Positions 29,769-39,916 of a DNA stretch of 64,000 nucleotides are shown piece after piece. Below the pieces are notes generated by a model that worked only from the letters and a program-made list of their open reading frames with translations, had not been told where the DNA came from and made no database searches. Numbering within the stretch: the first letter of the stretch is position 1; the number at the start of each line of letters is the position of its first letter. This DNA is from Labedella phragmitis (GTDB lineage: Bacteria; Actinomycetota; Actinomycetes; Actinomycetales; Microbacteriaceae). The translations under genes and the position numbers were made by a program. The stretch lies in assembly GCF_004078635.1 (NCBI RefSeq), contig NZ_RZNB01000006.1, positions 1-64,000 of the forward strand, given 5' to 3'.

Positions 29769-29963
29769 TCAGATGCCGAGGAGCTTCTTGATGACCTTGC
29801 GGTCCTGAGGGGCGACGACCTCGTCACGGTTCAGGCTGCGCTTGCGCTTGCCCGACTTGACCTCGAGGTTGTGGCGCATGCCCGCCTGCTGCTTCATGAT
29901 CTTGCCGCTGCCGGTGACCTTGAATCGCTTCTTGGCACCGGAGTGCGTCTTCTGCTTAGGCAT
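29769..29963 (-). CDS. rpmI: Ribosomal protein L35
   Basis: 64-residue basic protein beginning [20 protein letters not shown], the standard L35 N-terminus. Its ATG overlaps the infC stop by 8 nt (infC reads ...AAT GCC TAA where rpmI reads ATG CCT AAG), a sign of translational coupling. Confidence 0.98.
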   Translation of the reverse strand: MPKQKTHSGAKKRFKVTGSGKIMKQQAGMRHNLEVKSGKRKRSLNRDEVVAPQDRKVIKKLLGI

Positions 29964-30540
29964 TCTTTTCCTCCTGCTTAGCCGCCTTGTTCGCGGCGCG
30001 TTGTGCGTTGGCCTCTGCTTTGGCCTCGGACTTGTTCTTGAGCGGACCGATGATCATGACCATGTTTCGTCCGTCGATCGTCGGGGTGGACTCGACGGTG
30101 CCGTATTCGGCAACGTCCTCCGCAAACTTCTGAAGCAGACGCACACCGAGCTCCGGGCGCGACTGCTCGCGTCCACGGAACAGGATCATCGCTTTGACCT
30201 TGTCGCCGGCCTGGAGGAATCCCTCGGCGCGCTTGCGCTTGGTCTCGTAGTCGTGTCCGTCGATCTTGAGGCGGAAACGAACCTCCTTGAGGATCGTGTT
30301 CGCCTGGTTGCGCCGGGCCTCCTTGGCCTTCTGCGCAGCCTCGTACTTGAACTTGCCGTAATCCATGATCTTGGCCACAGGCGGCTTCGAGTTGGGTGCG
30401 ACCTCGACGAGATCCAGGTCGGCTTCCTGCGCGAGACGCAGGGCCACCTCGATCTTCACGACGCCCACCTGCTCTCCACTCGGACCGACGAGGCGGACTT
30501 CGGGGACGCGGATACGGTCATTGGTACGGGGATCGCTGAT
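29956..30540 (-). CDS. infC: Translation initiation factor IF-3, ATC start
   Basis: 194-residue IF-3 that binds the 30S subunit and checks start codons. N-domain to about 75 with [16 protein letters not shown], linker, and C-domain with [15 protein letters not shown] and [11 protein letters not shown]. The start is ATC at 30540 ([15 protein letters not shown]), 7 nt after GAGGAG; no ATG, GTG or TTG suits that position. Non-standard infC starts are known to let IF-3 control its own synthesis, since it rejects them. C-terminal tail is Lys/Ala-rich. Confidence 0.95.
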   Translation of the reverse strand: MSDPRTNDRIRVPEVRLVGPSGEQVGVVKIEVALRLAQEADLDLVEVAPNSKPPVAKIMDYGKFKYEAAQKAKEARRNQANTILKEVRFRLKIDGHDYETKRKRAEGFLQAGDKVKAMILFRGREQSRPELGVRLLQKFAEDVAEYGTVESTPTIDGRNMVMIIGPLKNKSEAKAEANAQRAANKAAKQEEKNA

Positions 30541-30811
30541 GCGTGGCTCCTCTTCTAGAGACTTCCGGCCACTCGCGGAACGGTCGTCCGGCGAGGCGAA
30601 AGGAGAAAAGCACACACCCGAGCACGACACGTCGTACTCGGCACCGCACCCGGAACCAACGACACCGCTTCCCGTGATGCAGAGCACCACGGTCCACAGG
30701 CTGGTTGTCGACCGGACATCCGATTCCCGAAGGAGCCGGCGTCCGGCGGAGTGCAACGACCCGGTAACCTGTTATCGGTCAAGCGCGGGTGGGAGTTCAT
30801 CCACTTTCGTA

Positions 30812-30829
30812 CCGGGACAGATGTCCCGG
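30812..30829. promoter_or_regulatory. Palindrome in the infC/DUF1844 divergent region
   Basis: CCGGGACA and TGTCCCGG (8-bp arms, 2-nt centre) lie 30 nt before the DUF1844 start. The rest of the 318-nt gap (30541-30858) is the infC leader and promoter area, with no other gene-like sequence. The palindrome could be an operator or a leader hairpin. Confidence 0.45.
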
Positions 30830-30858
30830 AGCCCGAAGCAGTCTAACAGAGGAATGCA

Positions 30859-31239
30859 GTGAGCAACAGCGAGTCCGGATCCATCCGTTTCGAGGACGAC
30901 GCGTCGGACGCCACGGTCGCCGACGTCACGCGCGACATCGCGGACGTCGCGGCCGTCGAGGTCATCACCACCACGGCCGTCCACCTCATGAGCGCCGCGG
31001 CGGTCAAATGCGGTCTCGCCGACGACCCGGAGACCCAACAGGATCTCGACGAGGCACGCAAGCTCATCAACGCCCTTGCCGGACTCATCACGGCGGCGGC
31101 CCCCGAGGTCAGCGACATGCACGCGCGCAGCCTGCGCGACGGCCTCCGCTCGCTGCAACTCGCGTTCCGCGAGGCGTCGACGGTCCCCGACGCGATCGGC
31201 CAGGGGCCGGGCGAGAAGTGGACGGGTCCGGTCAGCTGA
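30859..31239 (+). CDS. DUF1844 family protein
   Basis: 126 residues, acidic and mostly helical, with the family segment VITTTAVHLMSAAAVKCGLADDPETQQDLDEAR. No membrane segment or catalytic motif. GTG at 30859 has AGAGGAA 5 nt upstream. DUF1844 genes are commonly found near infC in actinobacteria; the function is unknown. It converges on the SseB-domain gene. Confidence 0.82.
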   Translation: MSNSESGSIRFEDDASDATVADVTRDIADVAAVEVITTTAVHLMSAAAVKCGLADDPETQQDLDEARKLINALAGLITAAAPEVSDMHARSLRDGLRSLQLAFREASTVPDAIGQGPGEKWTGPVS

Positions 31240-31254
31240 CCGCTCGACGGGTCG

Positions 31255-31269
31255 GCCTCACTCCGAGGC
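31255..31269. terminator. Weak hairpin between convergent stops
   Basis: GCCTC and GAGGC pair around ACTCC at 31255-31269, covering the stop of the SseB-domain gene and following the DUF1844 stop by 15 nt. The stem is only 5 bp, so termination here is uncertain. Confidence 0.3.
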
Positions 31270-32031
31270 TGTGAGCTTCACCGCGAGCGAGTCGACGCGC
31301 GTCGCGATGACCTCGTCCGCCGCCCAGCGGCGCGCGAGGCGCTCGAGGATCTGATCGAGCTCCGTGCGCGTCAGACCGGAAACGAGTTCGAGCACGACCT
31401 GCACCTCGGGCCCACGCAAGCGCGCGTCCGGGTCGCCGTGGCGGACGCTCACGGCGATGACCCCGAGTTCGGTGGAGATCGAGGCGTCGAACGCCGCGTA
31501 CACCTCGGGATCGTCGGGAGCCGCGGTCCAGCTCTCGGCGCGGGCGACAGACCAGAGGGCCGGCCGACGGAGCACGAATTCGGTCTCACTGCCCGGATCG
31601 ACGACGACGAGTTCGGTGTTCTCGGACGCGGCGGCCAGCGCCACACGCGTGCCGTCGGCGGGGACGGGCCGTGCTGTCGCGTTCCACGACGCCATGGCCG
31701 CGACGGACGAGAACACCGGGAGGACGGCCCGGCCGTCGGGGCCGGCGACCGAGACGATCGACAGTTCCTGCGTCTTCTCCACGCGTAGACCGTCGGCGTT
31801 CTCCTCCACTCCTCCGGCCTCCGCGACGAGCGGGATGAGGAAGCGAGCGGAGCGGAACACCTCGACGACGTCTCGCTGGGTCGCCGAGCCGGCGTGGAAG
31901 CGGGTCAGGACGTCGAGGAGTTCGGGCGGCGCCGAGCCGTCGTCATTCGCGTGCGCCGTGTCGTGGTGGCCGAAAGACCGGTTCGCCCAGGGGCGACCTG
32001 CGGAGTCCGCAGGATCAGTCTCCGGCGACAT
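31258..32031 (-). CDS. SseB-domain protein
   Basis: 257 residues resembling SseB N-terminal-type domains: [26 protein letters not shown] and [21 protein letters not shown]. The domain's biochemical role is not settled. ATG at 32031 overlaps the end of priA by 17 nt; a longer frame would lie entirely inside priA. Last gene of the his operon transcript. Confidence 0.78.
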   Translation of the reverse strand: MSPETDPADSAGRPWANRSFGHHDTAHANDDGSAPPELLDVLTRFHAGSATQRDVVEVFRSARFLIPLVAEAGGVEENADGLRVEKTQELSIVSVAGPDGRAVLPVFSSVAAMASWNATARPVPADGTRVALAAASENTELVVVDPGSETEFVLRRPALWSVARAESWTAAPDDPEVYAAFDASISTELGVIAVSVRHGDPDARLRGPEVQVVLELVSGLTRTELDQILERLARRWAADEVIATRVDSLAVKLTASE

Positions 32032-32761
32032 CCAGTGCCTCGGCGAGCGTGAAGGCACCGGCGTACAGAGCCTTGCCGACGATCGCCCCTTCGAGTCCCT
32101 GTGGGACGAGACCCCGCAGTGCGGCGATGTCGTCGAGGCTCGAGATGCCGCCCGACGCGATGACGGGTCGGTCGGTGCGGCTCAGCACCTGCTCCAGCAG
32201 CTCGATGTTGGGGCCGCGCAAGGTGCCGTCCTTCGTGACGTCGGTGACGACGTAGCGAGCGCAACCGGCCTGCTCGAGGCGGTCGAGGACGGTCCAGAGG
32301 TCGCCGCCCTCCTGCGTCCAGCCGCGCGCCGCGAGCGTCGTGCCGCGGACGTCGAGCCCGACGGCGACGGCCTCGCCGTACTGACCGATGACGTTGGCGG
32401 CCCATTCGGGGTTCTCGAGGGCCGCGGTGCCGAGGTTGATGCGCTTCGCACCGCTCGCGAGCGCGGCTTCGAGAGACGCGTCATCGCGGATGCCGCCGGA
32501 GAGTTCGACGTTGACGCCCCGGACCTGCTTGATGACGCGCCGGATCACCGCGGCGTTGTTGCCGCGCCCGAAGGCCGCATCGAGGTCGACGAGGTGGATC
32601 CACTCCGCGCCCTGCTTGGCCCAGTCGGTCGCCGCGTCGACGGGGTCGCCGTAGTTGGTCTCTGTGCCGGCCTCGCCCTGCGTCAGACGGACGGCCTTGC
32701 CGCCGGCGATGTCGACGGCCGGAAGCAGCACGAGGTCAGGGGACTGGTTGAACTCGCTCAT
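32015..32761 (-). CDS. priA: Bifunctional HisA/TrpF isomerase PriA
   Basis: 248-residue TIM barrel. Asp16 in [14 protein letters not shown] and the second catalytic Asp in [13 protein letters not shown] fit the ProFAR isomerase. Actinobacteria use this one enzyme for both histidine (HisA) and tryptophan (TrpF) synthesis, so PriA is the likely role, although a separate TrpF elsewhere is not excluded. It follows hisH by 50 nt. Confidence 0.92.
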   Translation of the reverse strand: MSEFNQSPDLVLLPAVDIAGGKAVRLTQGEAGTETNYGDPVDAATDWAKQGAEWIHLVDLDAAFGRGNNAAVIRRVIKQVRGVNVELSGGIRDDASLEAALASGAKRINLGTAALENPEWAANVIGQYGEAVAVGLDVRGTTLAARGWTQEGGDLWTVLDRLEQAGCARYVVTDVTKDGTLRGPNIELLEQVLSRTDRPVIASGGISSLDDIAALRGLVPQGLEGAIVGKALYAGAFTLAEALDVAGD

Positions 32762-32811
32762 TGTGTGTCCTCGATCGGGTTGGAGACGACCGCTCGCGGC
32801 CGCACACGATC

Positions 32812-33459
32812 CTAGTCAGAACCGAGCGACGTGAGCCAATTGGACAGGAGACGGATCCCGGCCTCACCCGACTTCTCGGGGTGGAACTGTGTCGCGGAGA
32901 GCGGCCCGTTCTCGACGGCGGCGAGGAAGCGCCCACCGTGGGTCGCCCACGTGAGACGGGGCTGCGGGAACGGCGGCTCGACCTGCAGCGACCAGTCGGA
33001 CGCCGCGTACGAGTGCACGAAGTAGAACCGCTCGTCCTCGATGCCGTCGAACAGGATGCTCCCGGCGTCGGGCTCCACGGTGTTCCACCCCATGTGCGGC
33101 AGAACGGGAGCCTGGAGCTCCTCCACGGTGCCCGGCCACTCCCCGAGCCCTTCAGCCTCGACGCCACGCTCGACGCCGCGCTCGAAGAGCACCTGCATCC
33201 CGACGCAGATGCCGAGCACGGGTCGTCCTCCCGCGAGTCGCTTGTCGACGAGTTCGCCTCCCCTGGCGGCCTCGAGCGACTCCATGACTGCCGCAAACGC
33301 TCCGACGCCCGGGACCACGAGCCCGTCGGCCTCGAGAGCGGCTTTCCGGTCCGAGGTGAGTTCCACGTCGGCCCCCGCGCGCTCGAGCGCCTTCACGGCG
33401 GAGTGCACGTTGCCCGACCCGTAATCGAAGACGACGACCTGAGGACGACGGATGCTCAC
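32812..33459 (-). CDS. hisH: Imidazole glycerol phosphate synthase, glutaminase subunit
   Basis: 215-residue class I glutamine amidotransferase that supplies ammonia to HisF. Nucleophile Cys85 is in LGICVGMQ; the His-Glu pair is in [11 protein letters not shown] at 33459 overlaps the hisB stop. hisF is not in the window. Confidence 0.94.
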   Translation of the reverse strand: MSIRRPQVVVFDYGSGNVHSAVKALERAGADVELTSDRKAALEADGLVVPGVGAFAAVMESLEAARGGELVDKRLAGGRPVLGICVGMQVLFERGVERGVEAEGLGEWPGTVEELQAPVLPHMGWNTVEPDAGSILFDGIEDERFYFVHSYAASDWSLQVEPPFPQPRLTWATHGGRFLAAVENGPLSATQFHPEKSGEAGIRLLSNWLTSLGSD

Positions 33460-34064
33460 AGCGCTCCCTTCGTCGACGGCACGCCGACGACGAGCGGGTC
33501 GAGTGCCTTGGCGTGCCGGAACGCGCGCGCGAACGCCTTGAACTCGGCTTCGGCGATGTGGTGCGGATCGCGGCCGCTCAAAACCGTGAGGTGCACGGTG
33601 AGCGCCGCGTGGATCGTGATGGCCTCGAAGATGTGACGCACCATCGATCCCGTGAAGTGCCCACCGATCAGGTGCATCTCGAAACCGGCCGGCTCGCCGT
33701 CGTGCACGAGGTACGGTCGTCCGGAGATGTCGACGACCGCGCGGGCGAGCGCCTCGTCGAGGGGAACGTGAGCGTCGCCGTACCGCGAGATACCGGCCTT
33801 CGAGCCGAGCGCCTCCCGGATGGCCTGACCGAGCACGATGCCGGTGTCTTCCACGGTGTGGTGCACGTCGATCTCGACGTCGCCGGAGGCCCGGATCGTG
33901 AGGTCCGTCAGCGAGTGCTTCGCGAACGCCGTGAGCATGTGGTCGAGGAACGGGACGCTCGTCTGGATGTCGCTCACCCCGGTACCGTCGAGGTCGAGAC
34001 GGAGATCGATCGAGGACTCGGAGGTCTCCCGCTGGATGCGGGCGACACGGTTGCCGCTACTCAT
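33456..34064 (-). CDS. hisB: Imidazoleglycerol-phosphate dehydratase
   Basis: 202-residue manganese-dependent enzyme. Metal-binding histidine motifs HHTVEDTG and the [13 protein letters not shown] region are present, with FLDHML near residue 39. It is the single-function form, without the phosphatase domain of enteric HisB. ATG 34064 overlaps the hisC stop by ATGA. Confidence 0.95.
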   Translation of the reverse strand: MSSGNRVARIQRETSESSIDLRLDLDGTGVSDIQTSVPFLDHMLTAFAKHSLTDLTIRASGDVEIDVHHTVEDTGIVLGQAIREALGSKAGISRYGDAHVPLDEALARAVVDISGRPYLVHDGEPAGFEMHLIGGHFTGSMVRHIFEAITIHAALTVHLTVLSGRDPHHIAEAEFKAFARAFRHAKALDPLVVGVPSTKGAL

Positions 34065-35161
34065 ACCGTCGAGTCTAGTTCCGCGAGGGCATCGAGGAAC
34101 GCGGTGGTCTCGGCCTCCGTGCCCGCCGACACGCGCAAGCACCCCTCGATGGCGAGGTCGCGCACGAGGATGCCCTGCTCGAGCAACGCCTCGAAGACGG
34201 CGTGCGGATCGCGCACTCCCCCGAAGAGGACGAAGTTGCTCTCCGTCCGGTAGGGGCGGTAGCCGAGTTCGGCGAGCCGCGTGACGATGCGGTCACGCTG
34301 GCCCCGGATGTCGTCGACCATCGCGAGCATCTCCTCGCTGTGGCGGAGTGCCGCAACAGCCGCTGCTTGCGTGAGAGCCGACAGGTGGTAGGGCAGCCTC
34401 ACGAGCCGCAGCGCGTCGGTGACGGCCGGGGCAGCCGCGAGGTAACCGAGGCGGACACCGGCGAACGCGAAGGCCTTGCTCATCGTCCGCGAGATGAGCA
34501 GCCGCTCTCGACCGGGAAGCAGCGTGAGCGCGCTCGGCGTGCCGTCCGGAGCGAACTCCGCGTAGGCCTCGTCGACGACGACGATTCCGCGAGTCGCGTC
34601 GTAGACCGCCTCGACGGTGTCGAGCGACAGCGGAGTACCCGTCGGGTTGTTGGGCGAGCACAGGAAGACGAGATCGGGGTCGTGCCGCTTCACCGCCACC
34701 GCCGCCGTCTCCGGAGACAACTCGAAGTCCGCGTCGCGCGATTCACCGATCCACCGAGTACCCGTGCCATCGGCGAGCAAGGGGTACATGGAGTAAGTGG
34801 GATCGAAACTGAGGAGGGAGCGCCCCGGCCCGCCGAAGGCCTGGAGCACCTGCTGGAGGACCTCGTTCGAGCCGTTGGCCGCCCAGAGGTTCGATGCGGT
34901 GAGTGCTTGCTCCTCCGGTAATCCGCGGTTGAGGTAACCGGCGAGCGAGTCGCGCAGAACGGCGAACTCCCGGTCCGGGTAGCGATTGGCTCCGAGGACG
35001 GCAACTGCCAGGGACTGCACGATGTCGTGCGCGACCGCCTCGGGGATCTGATGCGTGTTCTCGTTGACGTTCAACGCGACGGGCACCGACTTCTGCGGAG
35101 CGCCGTACGGAGACTTGCCGCGCAGGTCGGCGCGGACGGGAAGGTCGTCGAGGGAGGTCAC
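34061..35161 (-). CDS. hisC: Histidinol-phosphate aminotransferase
   Basis: 366-residue class I/II PLP enzyme. [10 protein letters not shown] binds cofactor; VVDEAYAEF follows; the Schiff-base lysine is in [19 protein letters not shown] start at 35161. First gene of hisC-hisB-hisH-priA-sseB. hisD, often upstream, is not here. Confidence 0.95.
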   Translation of the reverse strand: MTSLDDLPVRADLRGKSPYGAPQKSVPVALNVNENTHQIPEAVAHDIVQSLAVAVLGANRYPDREFAVLRDSLAGYLNRGLPEEQALTASNLWAANGSNEVLQQVLQAFGGPGRSLLSFDPTYSMYPLLADGTGTRWIGESRDADFELSPETAAVAVKRHDPDLVFLCSPNNPTGTPLSLDTVEAVYDATRGIVVVDEAYAEFAPDGTPSALTLLPGRERLLISRTMSKAFAFAGVRLGYLAAAPAVTDALRLVRLPYHLSALTQAAAVAALRHSEEMLAMVDDIRGQRDRIVTRLAELGYRPYRTESNFVLFGGVRDPHAVFEALLEQGILVRDLAIEGCLRVSAGTEAETTAFLDALAELDSTV

Positions 35162-35276
35162 CTATCGAGCCTACCGATCGTCCGGGTTCCCGCGAGAACC
35201 GTCCGCATCGCACGACGGCCCCTCAGCGACCACAGTCGACCGTACCGCTCTTACGAGTCGAAGCTACGAGCCGCCG

Positions 35277-35705
35277 CTATGAGCCGGAATAGGCGCTCGG
35301 GATGGCGAGGCGCTGCCCCGGCTCGACCGCGGACGACGTCAGCTGGTTGAGGGAGACGATCTCCGCGATGACGTCACGCGGATCGGACGCGGGTGCGATC
35401 CGCTCGGCGACCTGCCACAGGGATTCCCCGGCGTTGATCGTGAGGTACTCGAACTCGACGACGGACGCGCTCGAACCGGCACCCTCCGACGTGGCGATGG
35501 CGGACGTGGCGTTCACGCCGGCGACGATCCCGAGAGCGATCAAGGGCGACACCACGAGCGACGTGAGGACGAGCCGACCACGACGCGTGATCCGGAGGCG
35601 CGGTCTACTCGACGGCGTCGCCGTCCGTCGACCCGACGCGGCACCCGCCGCACGTGCGAAGGCCCGCGGCGATTCGATCCGCGGCATGTGGATCACTGCA
35701 CTCAT
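35277..35705 (-). CDS. LysM-domain membrane protein divergent from lexA
   Basis: 142 residues: a basic N-terminus, one transmembrane segment (about 46-68) and a C-terminal LysM motif ([19 protein letters not shown]...[18 protein letters not shown]). CACGAGGAGAG precedes the ATG. Placement beside lexA matches Rv2719c of M. tuberculosis and yneA of Bacillus subtilis, both SOS-induced LysM proteins that hold back cell division. Candidate SOS boxes lie in the shared upstream region, so the same role is likely here. Confidence 0.82.
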   Translation of the reverse strand: MSAVIHMPRIESPRAFARAAGAASGRRTATPSSRPRLRITRRGRLVLTSLVVSPLIALGIVAGVNATSAIATSEGAGSSASVVEFEYLTINAGESLWQVAERIAPASDPRDVIAEIVSLNQLTSSAVEPGQRLAIPSAYSGS

Positions 35706-35826
35706 GTTGCTCTCCTCGTGATGTGAAGCACCTCGCCGGTCTGGTGAGCGTGGGAGGTACTGCTTCGGAAGGAAGCGAGTCCGCTCCGAGTCCTCGGCCG
35801 GGAGGCCTCGAAGCGAATCTCTGTTC

Positions 35827-35914
35827 CGAATATATCTTCGAATGTTCGAACACGCAAGGCGATGTTCGGACGATATCACCACCGATTCCGCGACACACTC
35901 GAACAGACGTTTGC
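35827..35914. promoter_or_regulatory. Candidate LexA (SOS) boxes in the LysM/lexA divergent region
   Basis: Actinobacterial SOS boxes follow CGAAC-N4-GTTCG. TCGAACAGACGTTTGC at 35899-35914 has one change in the core, and CGAATATATCTTCG (35827-35840) two. Between them GTTCGAAC (35844-35851) is a further half-site palindrome. The 302-nt gap (35706-36007) contains no gene; it holds these boxes and the two promoters. Confidence 0.55.
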
Positions 35915-36007
35915 CTGGGAGGTGAACCGTGGATACAGTTTCGATGTCGAGAGACAGCAGATCACGAGCCACCGACATTGGGTCGCGTGGCGGAAACGGC
36001 GGGCAGG

Positions 36008-36739
36008 ATGAGCGACGACACGGGCGGCACGAGGGGCACCCGCAGGGCGGACTCCGTCGTCGGGGACAATGCCGTCGGTGGCAAGGGCACGAGGCGTCGC
36101 AAGAGCCTCAGCGAGAAGCAGCTCGCCATCCTGGACGTCATCCAGCGCTCCGTCAGCCAGCGCGGTTATCCGCCGAGCATGCGCGAGATCGGTGACGCCG
36201 TCGGCCTCGCCTCGCTCTCGAGCGTCACCCATCAGCTCAACCAGCTCGAACTGTCCGGATATCTCCGGCGCGACCCCAACCGCCCGCGTGCACTCGAGAT
36301 CCTCATCGAACTCCCGTCGGCGGCGTCGGAGTCCCTCGACTACGAGAACTCCACTCCCGTCGGTGATGCCGCGATGGTCCCGCTCGTGGGGCGCATCGCG
36401 GCCGGCGTCCCCATCACCGCCGAGCAGCACGTCGAGGAGGTGTTCCCCCTGCCCCGTCAGCTCGTGGGCAAGGGCGACCTCTTCATGCTCAACGTGTCGG
36501 GCGACTCGATGATCGACGCCGCGATCTGCGACGGCGACTGGGTCGTCATCCGCGCGCAGCGCACGGCGGAGAACGGCGACATCGTCGCCGCCATGCTCGA
36601 CGGCGAGGCCACGGTGAAGGTGTTCCGTCAGCGCGACGGGCACACGTGGCTCCTCCCCCGCAACTCGAACTTCGAGCCGATCCTCGGGGATCAGGCCGAG
36701 GTCCTCGGCAAGGTCGTCGCCGTCCTTCGCTCCGTCTGA
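36008..36739 (+). CDS. lexA: SOS repressor LexA
   Basis: 243-residue repressor: winged HTH (about 33-95, with [23 protein letters not shown]) and S24 peptidase domain. Self-cleavage occurs between Ala132 and Gly133 (GRIAAGVP); the catalytic pair is Ser167 (GDSMID) and Lys204 (TVKVF). Likely start ATG 36008 after GGGCAGG. RecA filaments stimulate cleavage after DNA damage. It represses itself, recA and probably the divergent LysM gene. Confidence 0.96.
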   Translation: MSDDTGGTRGTRRADSVVGDNAVGGKGTRRRKSLSEKQLAILDVIQRSVSQRGYPPSMREIGDAVGLASLSSVTHQLNQLELSGYLRRDPNRPRALEILIELPSAASESLDYENSTPVGDAAMVPLVGRIAAGVPITAEQHVEEVFPLPRQLVGKGDLFMLNVSGDSMIDAAICDGDWVVIRAQRTAENGDIVAAMLDGEATVKVFRQRDGHTWLLPRNSNFEPILGDQAEVLGKVVAVLRSV

Positions 36740-36758
36740 CGACGGCGGTCGCCGGCCG

Positions 36759-38315
36759 TTAGACCTCGGCGACCTCGTCGGCGGTGTTCGCCCGTCGAGC
36801 CGTCACGAAGTCGCCCAGCTGAGCGGCGATCTCCTCGCTCACGAGCGCCTCGACCCGCGTGCCTTCCTCGGTGTAGTCGATGGAGGTCACTTGAGCGCGA
36901 CGGTGGAGCATCGAGATGAGCTCACCGCGGTCGTAGGGGACAAGTGCCTCGATTATGACGCTCGGTCGCGGCAGGGCGTCGGCGATCCGGTCGAGGATCT
37001 CCTGGATGCCCTCGCCCGTGCGGGCGGACGCGAAGATGCCGCTCGGTTCGAGTCCGCGCAGGATCAGTCGGTCGTCCTCCGAGACGAGGTCGCTCTTGTT
37101 GAAGACGACGATCTCGGTGATGTCACGACCTCCGACGTCGCCGATGACGTCGCGGACGGTTGCGATCTGCGACGCAGGGTCCGGGTGGGAGGCGTCCACG
37201 ACGTGCACGATGACGTCGGAGTCCGCGACCTCCTCGAGCGTCGACCGGAACGCCTCGACCAACTGGTGCGGGAGGTTCCGCACGAACCCGACGGTGTCGG
37301 CGAGCGTGTAGGTGCGACCGTCCTCGGTGCGCGTACGGCGCACGGTCGCGTCGAGCGTCGCGAAGAGAGCGTTCTCGACGAGGACGCCGGCACGAGTGAT
37401 GCGATTGAGGAGACTCGACTTGCCCGCGTTGGTGTAGCCCGCGATCGCGACGCTCGGCACCTCGTTGCGCTTGCGGTTCGCTCGCTTCGCCTCGCGGGCT
37501 GGAGCGAAGCCCTTGAGCTGAGCCCGAAGCTTCGCCATGCGGGTGTTGATGCGACGACGGTCGAGTTCGATCTTCGTCTCACCCGGTCCACGGGATCCCA
37601 TTCCGGCACCTGCGCCGCCGACCTGACCACCGGCCTGGCGCGACATCGACTCGCCCCAGCCGCGGAGCCGTGGGAGCAGGTACTCGAGTTGCGCGAGCTC
37701 GACTTGCGCCTTGCCCTCGCGGCTCTTGGCGTGCTGGCTGAAGATGTCGAGGATCACGGCCGTGCGGTCGATGACCTTGACCTTGACGACGTCCTCGAGA
37801 GCTCGCCGCTGGCTCGGCGCGAGCTCGGTATCGGCGATCACGGTGTCGGCTCCGAGCGATGCGACGATCGCACGGAGCTCGTCGGCCTTACCGCGCCCGA
37901 AGTAGGTGCTGGGATCCGGATGGGGCCGCCGCTGGAGCACGCCGTCGAGGACGACGGCACCGGCGGTCTCCGCGAGTGCCGCGAGTTCACGGAGCGAGTT
38001 CTCCGCGTCCTGAAGAGAGCCCTGCGAATACACGCCGATCAGGACGACGTTCTCCAGGCGCAACTGTCGGTACTCGACCTCGGTGACGTCCTCGAGCTCC
38101 GTCGAGAGACCACCGACGCGGCGGAGCGCCTGCCGATCCTCGCGGTCGAACTGCTCGCCGTCGCCACTGTCGAAGCCGGTCGTCTCGTCCGCTTGCAGAG
38201 CCTGCGCGCGGCCTGAACCGAACACGGAGTAACCGGCCGAGGGGCGCCCGGCGTTCGCCAGCACCCGCTCGACGGCGTCGTCGTCATCGGTGGCGTCCAC
38301 GGGGGTCTCGTTCAT
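36759..38315 (-). CDS. hflX: Ribosome-associated GTPase HflX
   Basis: 518 residues. N-terminal HflX domain (GVLQRRPHPDPSTYFGRGKADEL), Gly-rich linker GGQVGGAGAGMGSRGPGE, then the G domain: G1 GYTNAGKSS, G3 DTVGF, G4 NKSD. HflX splits stalled ribosomes and helps with heat or antibiotic stress. It converges on lexA with 19 nt between and is divergent from the methyltransferase gene (41-nt gap). Confidence 0.95.
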   Translation of the reverse strand: MNETPVDATDDDDAVERVLANAGRPSAGYSVFGSGRAQALQADETTGFDSGDGEQFDREDRQALRRVGGLSTELEDVTEVEYRQLRLENVVLIGVYSQGSLQDAENSLRELAALAETAGAVVLDGVLQRRPHPDPSTYFGRGKADELRAIVASLGADTVIADTELAPSQRRALEDVVKVKVIDRTAVILDIFSQHAKSREGKAQVELAQLEYLLPRLRGWGESMSRQAGGQVGGAGAGMGSRGPGETKIELDRRRINTRMAKLRAQLKGFAPAREAKRANRKRNEVPSVAIAGYTNAGKSSLLNRITRAGVLVENALFATLDATVRRTRTEDGRTYTLADTVGFVRNLPHQLVEAFRSTLEEVADSDVIVHVVDASHPDPASQIATVRDVIGDVGGRDITEIVVFNKSDLVSEDDRLILRGLEPSGIFASARTGEGIQEILDRIADALPRPSVIIEALVPYDRGELISMLHRRAQVTSIDYTEEGTRVEALVSEEIAAQLGDFVTARRANTADEVAEV

Positions 38316-38356
38316 CCGGTTAACCCTACTCTCTGGCTCTCCTGTACCGTACGTCT

Positions 38357-38989
38357 ATGCCTGGCGACCACTATTTCACTCCCTCGCCGGATAGTGAGAT
38401 GGGCTTGCGCCCGCTCTCCGTGACGCTCGCGGGAGCACCCCGGAAGCTGCAGACCGGCAACGGGATCTTCAGCCCCGACCGCATCGACGTGGGCACCGCG
38501 GTTCTCCTGTCCGAGGTGCCCGCTCCGCCACCCGGCGGGGACTTCCTCGACATCGGCTGCGGCTGGGGCCCGATCGCGCTGACGCTGGCGATCGAGTCGC
38601 CCCGTGCGACCGTGTGGGCCGTCGATGTCAACGAGCGCGCGCTCGAACTGGTCCGCCGGAATGCCGAGTCCCTCGGACTGAGCAACGTGCGTGCCGTCCT
38701 GCCGGACGACGTCCCCGACGAGGTCCGCTTCCGCACGATTTGGTCGAACCCGCCCATCCGGGTCGGGAAGAGCGAGCTCCACGCGATCCTGGAAAGGTGG
38801 GTCCCCCGGCTGCAGCCCGGATCCGACGGCTATCTGGTCGTTCAGCGCAACCTCGGATCGGACAGCCTCCACCGGTGGCTCGACACGAGCCTGCCGGACG
38901 GCTTCAGCGTCCTCCGGGCAGCCACGGGAAAGGGTTACCGGGTACTGAAGGTCCGTCGCCGACCCGGAGCGTCGACCGAGTCGGAGTAG
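38357..38989 (+). CDS. RsmC-like class I SAM methyltransferase
   Basis: 210 residues. SAM-binding motif DIGCGWGPIAL near 65 and the catalytic NPPIR motif near 130, typical of the MTS domain of 16S rRNA G1207 methyltransferase RsmC. It is half the length of enteric RsmC and lacks its N-terminal domain. rRNA guanine-N2 methylation is the best guess. It converges on dapF. Confidence 0.82.
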   Translation: MPGDHYFTPSPDSEMGLRPLSVTLAGAPRKLQTGNGIFSPDRIDVGTAVLLSEVPAPPPGGDFLDIGCGWGPIALTLAIESPRATVWAVDVNERALELVRRNAESLGLSNVRAVLPDDVPDEVRFRTIWSNPPIRVGKSELHAILERWVPRLQPGSDGYLVVQRNLGSDSLHRWLDTSLPDGFSVLRAATGKGYRVLKVRRRPGASTESE

Positions 38990-39024
38990 CTGCTCCTCCC
39001 CCGTCGGAACGCCCGATCGGACGA

Positions 39025-39906
39025 CTACGCGAGGTCGAGGGTCCCCGTGTAGACGAGTTCTGCCGGACCGGACAGCGCGACGTGTTCGCCGTCCTCCGCT
39101 GCGAACATGCGGACGCCGAGTCGGCCGCCCGGAACGTCGACGCGCCAGTGGTCGGGCGCTCCCCGCCCCGCCCAATGCCGGATCGCGAGCGCCGCGGCCG
39201 CGACGCCCGTACCGCAGGAGAGCGTCTCTCCCGAACCGCGTTCGTGCACGCGCATCCTGATGCGGCCGACGCCCTCGCGCACGAGCGGCTCGTGCGCGAC
39301 CACGAGTTCGACGTTCGCTCCGGCCGCGGGGGTCGGGTCGAGCTGTGGAGCGTACGCCAGGTCGGCGGAGGTGAGTTCGTCCTCGTCGGCGAGGGCGACG
39401 ACGACGTGGGGATTGCCCACGTCGATGCCGAGGCCGGGACGCGGGACGTCGACGTCCTTCACGCGCACGAGCGGGTCGCTGCGGTCGAGGCGCCAACGAC
39501 CCAGATCGACCTGGAAGCCGTCGACTCCGCGCTGCACGTCCTTGACCCCCGCTCGCGTCGCGATCGTGAGTGTGTCGCCGGTCTCGAGCGAGGCGAGGCC
39601 GTTGTCGACGAGGAAACGCGCGAAGACCCGGATGCCGTTTCCGCACATCTCCGCAACGGACCCGTCGGCGTTGCTGTAGTCCATGAACCACTCGGCCTCT
39701 GGCGCGTCCGCGAGGAGTGCGACACCCTCGGGAAGGCTCCGCGACCGGATGGCCCGGATGACGCCGTCGGCACCGACACCGAAGTGCCGATCGCAGATCG
39801 CCGCGATCTGCGCGGGCGTCAGTGTCGCTTCACCATCCGGGTCCGCATAGAGGACGAAGTCGTTTCCCGTCCCGTGACCCTTGGTGAACTCGATCGTCGT
39901 GGGCAT
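39025..39906 (-). CDS. dapF: Diaminopimelate epimerase
   Basis: 293 residues. Converts LL- to meso-diaminopimelate, needed for lysine and for DAP-type peptidoglycan. The two catalytic cysteines are Cys88 (MCGNGIR) and Cys231 (SCGTG). ATG 39906 starts [17 protein letters not shown], the normal family start. Directly downstream of miaA, 10 nt apart. Confidence 0.95.
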   Translation of the reverse strand: MPTTIEFTKGHGTGNDFVLYADPDGEATLTPAQIAAICDRHFGVGADGVIRAIRSRSLPEGVALLADAPEAEWFMDYSNADGSVAEMCGNGIRVFARFLVDNGLASLETGDTLTIATRAGVKDVQRGVDGFQVDLGRWRLDRSDPLVRVKDVDVPRPGLGIDVGNPHVVVALADEDELTSADLAYAPQLDPTPAAGANVELVVAHEPLVREGVGRIRMRVHERGSGETLSCGTGVAAAALAIRHWAGRGAPDHWRVDVPGGRLGVRMFAAEDGEHVALSGPAELVYTGTLDLA

Positions 39907-39916
39907 GGCCTCAATC

